Below are positions 6,159 through 12,289 of a stretch of 15,318 nucleotides of DNA, one piece after another. The stretch comes from Spirochaeta sp. GTDB lineage: Bacteria; Spirochaetota; Spirochaetia; DSM-27196; Alkalispirochaetaceae. Both the position numbers and the translations under genes were made by a program. The notes beneath the pieces were generated by a model. It saw nothing but the letters and a program-made list of their open reading frames with translations. It was not told where the DNA came from and ran no database searches. Within the stretch, counting starts at the first letter, position 1, and each line of letters opens with the position of its first letter. The DNA lies in the NCBI GenBank assembly GCA_007117185.1, contig SKHA01000117.1:1-15318 (forward strand), written 5' to 3'.

Positions 6159-7949
6159 GTGAAAAAGCACGTGGTCCTGCGGGTCATTTTCGGAATCTAT
6201 ATCGCACTGGGGTTGGTCTTCATTGTTCACGGATCGGTACGGGTTGCCGGTGCGACGTTCATCCGCGGCACCGCCGACAGCGAGACACAGCTGGAGATGC
6301 GGGTGGTCAAGAACCGCTGGCAGTGGGACCCCGGTGTAATTGTGGTTCCCCATGGCGCGCTGGTGACGCTGCAGATCGAAAACGAGGACGACTTCGACCA
6401 CGGCTTTGCGATCAGCGAGCTGGGGGTAGACCGGCGCCTTCCCGGGGGGCAGGTGACCACCGTCCAGTTTCTTGCCGACCAGGAGGGGGAGTTTGAGTAC
6501 TTCTGTTCGGTCTACTGCGGCCCCGGCCACTTCGATCAGAAGGGGATTCTGGTGGTCACCCGGGGTGACGTCAACCAGGTTCTGGCCAGCTACCAGGGAG
6601 GTGTCGTCGGGGACCTTCCGGTACGCAGCGTCGCCGACGCGGTGGGCAGGCTTCCCTACGTTGTCACCGATGACGGGGTGAAGGAGTTCCAGCTGACCGC
6701 CGAGCACATTATGTGGGATTACGGCAACGGTGAGATCCTGGAGTCCTGGGCCTACAACGGCCAGCTCCCCGGGCCGGAGATTCGCGTGACCGAAGGAGAC
6801 ACGGTGCGCATCGTTTTCACCAATAATCTGCCAGTCCCCACCACCGTTCACTGGCACGGGGTGGACCTGCCCAACGCGATGGACGGGGTGCCCGGGTACA
6901 CTCAGGATGCGGTGCTTCCCGGGGATACCTTCGTGTACGAATTCGACGCGCACCCGGCAGGGACGCGGTTCTACCACACCCACGGGTCGCATCACGGGGA
7001 CGAGGCGCAGCAGATGGACATGGGGCTGGCCGGTCCCTTCGTGATCGAACCACGGGATTTCGACCGCCCCGACGTGGACTACACCATGGTTCTGACCGAG
7101 CGTATACGCGACGGGATCTACCCGATCAACGGTGCGGTGTACCCCGATACGGACTTCATTACGGTGCGCGAGGGGGACCGGGTGCGCATCCGTATGATCA
7201 ACGCCGGTTCGTCCACGTTCCATCCGATGCACCTCCACGGTCACCAGTTCAAGGTGGTTGCTACCGACGGTAACCCCGTCCCGGAGGCGGCTCAGCTCAC
7301 CCGGAACACCCTGCCGCTGCTTCCGGGGGAGTCCTACGATATCGAGTTCATCGCCGACAACCCGGGGGTGTGGCTCCTGCACTGCCACGAGCTGCAGCAC
7401 GCCGGGGGCGGGATGATCACCGCGGTGGTGTACGAAGACGCCATCGGTGGCGACTTTACGTTGACGGACCACACCGGCAGTTCGGTGACCCGAGGCGATT
7501 TCGACGATCTGTACACATTGGTGGCGTTCGGCTACACCAATTGCCCTGATGTATGCGGGATGACCCTCTCTGACATGGCTCAAGCGATGCGCGAACTGGG
7601 GCTGGACAGCGATCGGGTCCACGGGCTGTTTGTCTCCATCGACCCGGAGCGGGACACCCCCGCCGCGCTGGCTTCCTACGTGACGATGTTCAGCGATCAG
7701 ATAACCGGGCTTACCGGAACACCGGAACAGATCGCCGAGATCGCCGCTGCCTACAACGTGAAGTACGATGCGGTGTTCCGTGATGACGGGGACTACTCCA
7801 TGGATCACAGTACCAACATCTACCTGATGGGGCCGGGCGGTCGCTATATTGCCCACTTCTCCTACACCTCCGGGGTTGAGCGTATCGCCGCTGCGATCCA
7901 GCGGGACCTCGCGTCGGTGCGGTTGCGGGACGCGGTGGCGGCGCGGTAA
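6159..7949 (+). CDS. Membrane-anchored CuA-like cupredoxin / two-domain multicopper oxidase / SCO1 fusion
   Basis: One 596-residue chain with four parts. (1) A membrane anchor (about 7-28). (2) A COX2-like cupredoxin (about 40-135) with CuA-type ligands H81, C116, C120 and H124, but Gln127 where the axial Met is expected. (3) A two-domain multicopper oxidase (about 175-425): HWH (231-233) and HTH (273-275) in the first domain, HPMHLHGH (355-362) and HCH...H...M (408-419) in the second. These supply all eight trinuclear-cluster histidines and one type 1 site (H355, C409, H414, M419). (4) A SCO1/SenC thioredoxin-fold domain (about 430-590) with CPDVC (462-466) and H550. The GTG start at 6159 follows GGAGGG (6148-6153); an ATG much further upstream would read through the divergent control region. 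The chain is probably exported and reduces O2 with electrons entering at the cupredoxin. The donor is unknown. The domain calls are firm; the joint function is inferred. Confidence 0.93.
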   Translation: MKKHVVLRVIFGIYIALGLVFIVHGSVRVAGATFIRGTADSETQLEMRVVKNRWQWDPGVIVVPHGALVTLQIENEDDFDHGFAISELGVDRRLPGGQVTTVQFLADQEGEFEYFCSVYCGPGHFDQKGILVVTRGDVNQVLASYQGGVVGDLPVRSVADAVGRLPYVVTDDGVKEFQLTAEHIMWDYGNGEILESWAYNGQLPGPEIRVTEGDTVRIVFTNNLPVPTTVHWHGVDLPNAMDGVPGYTQDAVLPGDTFVYEFDAHPAGTRFYHTHGSHHGDEAQQMDMGLAGPFVIEPRDFDRPDVDYTMVLTERIRDGIYPINGAVYPDTDFITVREGDRVRIRMINAGSSTFHPMHLHGHQFKVVATDGNPVPEAAQLTRNTLPLLPGESYDIEFIADNPGVWLLHCHELQHAGGGMITAVVYEDAIGGDFTLTDHTGSSVTRGDFDDLYTLVAFGYTNCPDVCGMTLSDMAQAMRELGLDSDRVHGLFVSIDPERDTPAALASYVTMFSDQITGLTGTPEQIAEIAAAYNVKYDAVFRDDGDYSMDHSTNIYLMGPGGRYIAHFSYTSGVERIAAAIQRDLASVRLRDAVAAR

Positions 7950-7958
7950 CCTGTCGGC

Positions 7959-8456
7959 ATGAAAACGCGTGCAGTTTCGGTGGCGATGGTTCTGGTTGGA
8001 GTTGTTTTTGCAGTGGGCAGTGTCAGCGCTGGAGGGCGGAGTGAGGTTGGCGGCGGGGCGGGCCAACCCGCTGGCGAGATTCAGATCGCCCGGCCCTGGG
8101 CTCGGGCGACGACCAACGCCGGCGGCAACACCGGTGCATATATGCGCATCGGAAATCCCACCGCCGAGGCGGACCGCCTGGTGGAGGCGCGCTGGGATGG
8201 TGCGCGGAAGGTTGAGCTGCACACTCACCTCATGGAAGACGGGATGGCCAGGATGCGTCAGGTGGCGGACATCCCGCTCCCGCCCAACGAGATTGTGGAG
8301 CTTGCCCCTGGGGGACTTCACGTGATGCTGATGGGCGTCACCGAAGCGCTGAAGGAGGGAGACAGTTTCGTCCTGACGCTGGTTTTCGAACGGGCCGGAG
8401 AGGTGGAGATTGAGGTGCCGGTACGGGGAATGACCGGCGGCCACTCGGGGAACTGA
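7959..8456 (+). CDS. PCu(A)C-family periplasmic copper chaperone
   Basis: The protein has 165 residues with an N-terminal signal peptide (hydrophobic 6-22, then SAGGRSE). It carries the exact family copper motif H-x10-M-x21-H-x-M as H88, M99, H121 and M123. The family binds Cu(I) outside the cytoplasmic membrane and delivers it to the CuA site of cytochrome oxidase subunit II, working with SCO proteins that reduce the CuA cysteines. The gene begins nine bases after the fusion gene, which contains both a CuA-like domain and a SCO domain. This chaperone is therefore very probably dedicated to that protein. No strong Shine-Dalgarno is visible, so translation is likely coupled. The absence of a lipobox suggests a soluble periplasmic form. 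Confidence 0.93.
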   Translation: MKTRAVSVAMVLVGVVFAVGSVSAGGRSEVGGGAGQPAGEIQIARPWARATTNAGGNTGAYMRIGNPTAEADRLVEARWDGARKVELHTHLMEDGMARMRQVADIPLPPNEIVELAPGGLHVMLMGVTEALKEGDSFVLTLVFERAGEVEIEVPVRGMTGGHSGN

Positions 8457-8463
8457 CCCGGTT

Positions 8464-9150
8464 ATGGTCGGTATCATCGGCGGGATGAGCTGGGAGTCCA
8501 CCGCATCCTACTACAGCCAGATCAACCGGGAGTACAACCGTCGCATGGGAGGGCACCACTCCGCGCCGGTTCTCATCCACTCCGTGGACTTCGCCCCCAT
8601 CGAGGAGATGCAGCGAGAGGACGACTGGGACGGGGCGGCACAGGTGCTGATCAGCGCCGGGCAGGGACTCCGACGGGCCGGAGCGGAGCTCATTTTGCTC
8701 GCTACCAACACGATGCACATCGTTTTTGACCAGCTCGCGACGGCGGTGCCGGGGATGCTGCACATCGCGGATCCTGCCGGGGCCGCCCTGCAGGCGGCAG
8801 GACACCAGCGAGTTGGCCTCCTGGGGACGCGTTTCACCATGGAGCGCGACTTCTACCGACAACACCTGGAAAAGCACTACTCACTGGACGTGATCGTTCC
8901 TCCGGAGAAGCAGCGCCGCGAGATCGACCGGGTCATCTTCCAGGAGCTGGTGCGGGGCACCATCAACGACGCAAGCCGCCGGTACTACCAGCTGTGCATC
9001 GCCGACCTGGCAGCCTCCGGCGCCACCGCAGTGATTCTCGGTTGCACGGAAATCGGACTGCTCATCTCACCGGAGGACGTGGCAATCCCGGTCATCGACA
9101 CCACCACCATGCACACGTTCGCTGCGGTAGAGTGGATAATTGGGCAGTAA
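8464..9150 (+). CDS. Aspartate/glutamate racemase family protein (Thr/Cys active site)
   Basis: The protein has 228 residues and the two-lobed Asp/Glu racemase fold. Signatures are the start VGIIGGMSWEST, the first active-site loop ATNTMH (80-85) and the second loop GCTEIGLL (193-200). The usual first catalytic cysteine is replaced by Thr81, while Cys194 is present. This Thr/Cys pair is the arrangement described for the E. coli L-aspartate/glutamate-specific racemase (YgeA type), which favours L-to-D conversion, so loss of the first Cys need not mean inactivity. The gene follows the copper chaperone by seven bases and may share its transcript, though no functional link is obvious. No clear Shine-Dalgarno precedes the ATG. 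Amino acid racemisation is expected; the substrate is not determined. Confidence 0.9.
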   Translation: MVGIIGGMSWESTASYYSQINREYNRRMGGHHSAPVLIHSVDFAPIEEMQREDDWDGAAQVLISAGQGLRRAGAELILLATNTMHIVFDQLATAVPGMLHIADPAGAALQAAGHQRVGLLGTRFTMERDFYRQHLEKHYSLDVIVPPEKQRREIDRVIFQELVRGTINDASRRYYQLCIADLAASGATAVILGCTEIGLLISPEDVAIPVIDTTTMHTFAAVEWIIGQ

Positions 9151-9159
9151 TCACAAGCC

Positions 9160-9279
9160 TGTTGATAGATCCCGGTTAAGTGACGGCCCAATAAGACTTT
9201 CCGATAATCGAGTCTAATTCAACTCTTTTCCACCTCGTATTTACTTGCTAATCCGATAATTACGAGGAATCTATCAACA
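9160..9279. repeat. 120-bp AT-rich segment bounded by 11-bp inverted repeats
   Basis: TGTTGATAGAT (9160-9170) and ATCTATCAACA (9269-9279) are perfect inverted copies enclosing 98 bases. Inside are two weaker hairpins: AGACT/AGTCT (9194-9198, 9211-9215) and CCTCGTA/TACGAGG (9233-9239, 9261-9267). Each holds the 9-base direct repeat TCCGATAAT (9200-9208 and 9252-9260) in its loop. The segment is clearly richer in A+T than the genes on both sides. It could be a small non-autonomous mobile element or a multi-site regulatory region. No target-site duplication is visible. Confidence 0.5.
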
Positions 9280-9281
9280 CG

Positions 9282-9295
9282 GTAGTGCACACTAC
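9282..9295. promoter_or_regulatory. Palindrome upstream of the PadR promoter
   Basis: GTAGTG-CA-CACTAC is a perfect 6+6 inverted repeat ending ten bases before the -35 box of the padR-like gene. It is a candidate operator, either for the PadR protein itself or for an activator. Its half-site shares the GTG/CAC core with the palindrome in the promoter spacer. Confidence 0.45.
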
Positions 9296-9305
9296 AAAAA
9301 TTCCC

Positions 9306-9335
9306 TTGACATTAATGTGTGACACACACTATACT
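9306..9335 (+). promoter_or_regulatory. Sigma-70-type promoter with palindromic operator in the spacer
   Basis: The -35 box TTGACA (9306-9311) is perfect. The -10 box TATACT (9330-9335) differs by one base from TATAAT, and the spacer is 18 bp. The spacer contains TGTGTG-A-CACACA (9316-9328), a perfect 13-bp palindrome that a repressor bound there would use to block RNA polymerase. Autorepression by the encoded PadR protein is the simplest reading. Transcription would begin near 9342, ten bases before the ATG. Confidence 0.8.
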
Positions 9336-9351
9336 TCGCACAGGTAACGCG

Positions 9352-9702
9352 ATGAAGACAGATAAACCGATTGACGAGATTGTTGAGAATCTGGTGCAGG
9401 AGTTGAAGCGGGGCACGCTGGTGCTCAGTGTACTACTCTCCACGGAGCAGCCGGTCTACGGCTACTCCCTGGTCTCGCGTCTTCAGGGGGTGGGGGTGCA
9501 GATAGAGCAGAACACCCTCTATCCGCTGCTGCGGCGGCTTGAGACGCAGGGGTTGCTGGAGAGTCTGTGGGATACCACAGAGTCACGGCCCCGCAAGTAC
9601 TACCGGATCAGCGAGTTGGGAGTCCAGGTGCGCAGTCGTCTGGATGTCGAGTGGAGTGAGATCAATAAAGCGATTGAAAGGATGAAACATGAAACTGATT
9701 GA
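9352..9702 (+). CDS. PadR-family transcriptional regulator
   Basis: The protein has 116 residues. It is a PadR winged helix-turn-helix with the family pattern RGTLVLSVLLS...YGYSLVSRL (20-46), the recognition region QNTLYPLLRRLETQGLL (60-76) and the wing RPRKYYRISELG (86-97). A short C-terminal helix should support dimerisation. The ATG at 9352 was chosen because an in-frame ATG at 9319 lies inside the promoter, upstream of the predicted transcription start. PadR proteins usually repress their own operon and are relieved by small molecules or stress. Palindromes in and next to the promoter fit this. The last 14 bases overlap the HAAS-domain membrane protein gene, a pairing often seen for PadR regulators. 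Confidence 0.93.
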   Translation: MKTDKPIDEIVENLVQELKRGTLVLSVLLSTEQPVYGYSLVSRLQGVGVQIEQNTLYPLLRRLETQGLLESLWDTTESRPRKYYRISELGVQVRSRLDVEWSEINKAIERMKHETD

Positions 9703-10639
9703 ACAGTATCTGCAGGTTGTTGGCCGGCAGCTGCCGTTTCGCGGGCGCCGGGAGGTCCAGGCGGAGCTGCGGAGTCTGCTGCTCGATGAGCTGGACGAGC
9801 GCTACGGCGCGGACCCTGCCGAGCACGAGGTGAAGCAGATGCTTCAGGATTTTGGCAGCCCCGGCGCGGTAGCCCGGCGCTATCGCGGTGAAGCCCAGTA
9901 CGTCATCGCCCCGGGCCTCACCGTCTTCTACTTTTTCCTGCTGAAGATCGTCTTCGCCTCAATCGCCCTGGCGTTCGTGGTGTTGATGATGCTGGGTCTC
10001 GTTCAAGGCGGTACTCCCGGCGCCGAGGTCCTGACCTTCATCCAACGCACCCTCAGCGCGTGGGTAGGCGCGTTCGCCTTCGTCAGCGCCGGCTTCATCG
10101 TCGCGACGCGGTTCAAGTGGGTGACGACGATCGACCTTGAGGAAGACTGGACTCCCGAAGAACTGGCCGATATCGAGATCGAACCGGTTCCGACTTCCCG
10201 TATCGAGAGCGTCATCGCCGTAGCGATGATTCTGGTGATGATGAGCCTGCTGAACTTCTTCCCCGAGATCATCACGCAGGCTGAAGACCTCTTTCAGCGA
10301 AGCGCCCTTCAACTGGGCCACCGGGTCTCCCTCCCGGTCTTCCGCGGCTACGTGCTGCTGTTCAGTGCAATATGGATTGCTGAGCTGATCTACTACGGCC
10401 TGATCCTGTACGGATCCACGGCACATCGGCGCTTGCAGTCATTGAAATGGACCGTTGAAGGAGCGTCGCTGGCGGCTCTGGTGGCGGTGGTTGTGGACTC
10501 TCGAGTGTACGTCGATTATTCCGGCCTTGCAGGATTTCGACTGGTATTCACAATCCTGTTGATCGTCCAGCTTGTAGAGACGGCGACGCTGGTTGTCAGG
10601 GCAGGTATCCGACGACGCTCCCGTGGAGACCGACTATGA
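9689..10639 (+). CDS. HAAS/DUF1700-type N-terminal domain membrane protein
   Basis: The protein has 316 residues. The first ~70 form a soluble helical domain like the HAAS/DUF1700 domain (PFRGRREVQAELRSLLLDEL, then a DFGSPGAVARRY segment) that is commonly encoded beside PadR regulators. About six hydrophobic segments follow (78-107, 120-140, 174-192, 220-242, 257-270, 282-304), with an acidic loop (148-168) between the second and third. It is an inner-membrane protein of unknown activity, and coupling to PadR suggests a stress-linked or efflux-linked membrane function. AAAGGA (9677-9682) precedes the ATG, which overlaps padR by 14 bases. The 3' end overlaps the methyltransferase gene as ATGA. 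Assignment of the N-terminal domain is by pattern only. Confidence 0.8.
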   Translation: MKLIEQYLQVVGRQLPFRGRREVQAELRSLLLDELDERYGADPAEHEVKQMLQDFGSPGAVARRYRGEAQYVIAPGLTVFYFFLLKIVFASIALAFVVLMMLGLVQGGTPGAEVLTFIQRTLSAWVGAFAFVSAGFIVATRFKWVTTIDLEEDWTPEELADIEIEPVPTSRIESVIAVAMILVMMSLLNFFPEIITQAEDLFQRSALQLGHRVSLPVFRGYVLLFSAIWIAELIYYGLILYGSTAHRRLQSLKWTVEGASLAALVAVVVDSRVYVDYSGLAGFRLVFTILLIVQLVETATLVVRAGIRRRSRGDRL

Positions 10640-11580
10640 TTAACTGCCTGTGTTGCGGGGCCCCTCCGGAACGATCCGAACCGGTGATAACGACGCCCGC
10701 CCACATGTCTCACGAGACGAGTGAAACCTACACCTTCGTCCGTTGCGGCAGCTGCGGCCTGACCTACCTCAACCCGCCGGTGCCGCCGGAGGAACTGGGT
10801 AGATTCTACCCGGACTACTATCTGCCCTACCGCGGACCTTCCGCCTGGGGGCGGTACGCACCGGTCGCCGCGCGGGGACAGGCGATGACCGACCGCAAAC
10901 GGGTGCGCCGGGTTGGTCGTCACGTGAAAGCGGCTCCGTCGCGCCGTTGGCGGGTCCTGGACGTGGGCTGTGGTCATCCGACCTTTCTGCGCAGTCTGGT
11001 TGACCGCTTCCCTGATATCGACGCTACCGGGATCGACTTCGTGGACACCGGATGGCGGGACGAACCCCGGAACTGGCAGGGAATTACCCTCATCCAGTCA
11101 GACCCGGCGGAGTTCACCGCGCAGGAACCCTGGGACGTGATCACCATGTGGCACTATCTGGAACACGATTACCACCCTGTGGAGACCCTTGTACGTCTTC
11201 GCGAGATGGCTCACCAGGGGACTCGACTGCTGGTGGAGGTCCCGGATCTGGAGAGCCTCTCCCGGCGCTGGTACGGTCCCGCCTGGGAGGGATGGCACGC
11301 GCCGCGCCACACAGCGATCTATTCCGGAGGCACCCTGGCAGAAACCCTGCGGCGCAGCGGCTGGGAAGTGGTGAACCGCACCACCCGGGGCACCCTGGAT
11401 ACGTTTGCCCTGTGGTGGATGAGTGCGATGGAGCGGAGAGGGATCGACTGGACCGCGTCCATGGAGAGCAGGTTTCTGCCCTTCATGACCGGGCGGATAC
11501 TTACCGCTCCGGTCTTTGCGCTGGAGGGTATAGTGCCGCTAGGAGTTCAGCTTGTGGAGGCACGGCCGCAAACGCGGTGA
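10636..11580 (+). CDS. Class I SAM-dependent methyltransferase with N-terminal zinc ribbon
   Basis: The protein has 314 residues. Two CxxC pairs, C4/C7 and C37/C40, form a probable zinc ribbon. Motif I, VLDVGCGHPTFL (107-118), binds S-adenosylmethionine. WDVITMWHYLEHDYHP (166-181) is the typical post-motif region, and HAPRHTAIYS (221-230) matches the 'HxPRH' segment of Methyltransf_23-like enzymes that often act on sugars or polyketide/lipid-linked intermediates. The true substrate is unknown. The start overlaps the HAAS gene stop (ATGA), so all three genes from 9352 probably form one transcript. Its last 80 bases are antisense to the end of the CrtA-like gene. Confidence 0.88.
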   Translation: MINCLCCGAPPERSEPVITTPAHMSHETSETYTFVRCGSCGLTYLNPPVPPEELGRFYPDYYLPYRGPSAWGRYAPVAARGQAMTDRKRVRRVGRHVKAAPSRRWRVLDVGCGHPTFLRSLVDRFPDIDATGIDFVDTGWRDEPRNWQGITLIQSDPAEFTAQEPWDVITMWHYLEHDYHPVETLVRLREMAHQGTRLLVEVPDLESLSRRWYGPAWEGWHAPRHTAIYSGGTLAETLRRSGWEVVNRTTRGTLDTFALWWMSAMERRGIDWTASMESRFLPFMTGRILTAPVFALEGIVPLGVQLVEARPQTR

Positions 11581-12286
11581 TCCCTTCGGAGGGCAGGGCA
11601 ACCTGGTGCCACCACCTTCCAATGGTGGCCACCGGGGCAAATCGCGCGAACAGCTCCTCGGAATACCACCCCAGGCGATGGGTATTGCGAATGACTTCCT
11701 TGTGCGCCGCCCCGCGATAGGCAAAACGGGCGATCGCCTCCTGGTCTTCCCAGAGGCTGTACGTGGCCTGTTGAACCAGCGGCAGCTCCCCGATTCCCAC
11801 CGAGAAAATACGCCCCGACGCCTTCCCGGCGGCGCGACTGGCCCGCGGGACCGCCTTCCAGAAGCTGATCAGACGAGAGGTGCGGATGGTGGCGCGGGTT
11901 ATCACACCCCGTACCGGTGTCTGGGCAATGTGGTCTGCCGGTTCGAAAGGATTCACCCCGCCCCAGGTTCCCCGGGTACGCACCGGAAATTGCAGGACCG
12001 TGAAGACATCCTCACACCAGCCACTATAGTTGTGGAACCAGTCGCCGGTGAGAAAGCGGTGACACGCTGCAACGGAATCCCATACCGCCAGGACGCTGTA
12101 CACCCGGAAATTCGGTCGCGGATCGAAGCCGATCCCCCGGCCGGTGCCCATCAGGCGGGAGAAACGCACCCCCGGGAGCTGCGCAAGCAACCCCGGTCCA
12201 TCACGCATCTGTTTCAGCGCGTGCCAGCGCCGCCGGGGGCGCAGATGAAAGAACGTGATCGATGTGAGCGGGGCTGCAGCTTCCAT
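11501..12286 (-). CDS. Spheroidene monooxygenase (CrtA)-like protein
   Basis: The protein has 261 residues and aligns by eye along its whole length with CrtA. Landmarks are LMGTGRGIGF (45-54), TWGGVNPFEP (107-116), TRATIR (130-135), GIGELPLVQQATYSLW (164-179) and GWYSEELFARF (206-216). Photosynthetic-bacterial CrtA is a haem-containing oxygenase that adds a keto group to acyclic carotenoids. No other carotenoid gene is present here. Instead the gene begins three bases after the stop of the metal-ABC permease and appears to be the last gene of that operon. No Shine-Dalgarno is obvious, which suggests coupling. The true role may be a carotenoid or another haem-monooxygenase reaction. Its 3' end overlaps the methyltransferase gene by 80 bp on the opposite strand. 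The family call is good; the function is uncertain. Confidence 0.82.
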   Translation of the reverse strand: MEAAAPLTSITFFHLRPRRRWHALKQMRDGPGLLAQLPGVRFSRLMGTGRGIGFDPRPNFRVYSVLAVWDSVAACHRFLTGDWFHNYSGWCEDVFTVLQFPVRTRGTWGGVNPFEPADHIAQTPVRGVITRATIRTSRLISFWKAVPRASRAAGKASGRIFSVGIGELPLVQQATYSLWEDQEAIARFAYRGAAHKEVIRNTHRLGWYSEELFARFAPVATIGRWWHQVALPSEGITAFAAVPPQAELLAALYPPAQRPER

Positions 12287-12289
12287 CGT

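Noticed and set aside
6078..8501. An 807-codon open frame on the minus strand
   Set aside because: It lies antisense to the copper oxidase fusion and chaperone genes, whose families are clear. Its translation shows no recognisable domain and is typical of mirror frames in GC-rich DNA.
11336..11350. A second -24/-12-like sequence (TGGCAGAAACCCTGC)
   Set aside because: It lies inside the methyltransferase coding region, misses the TTGC box, and has no gene start downstream at a sensible distance.
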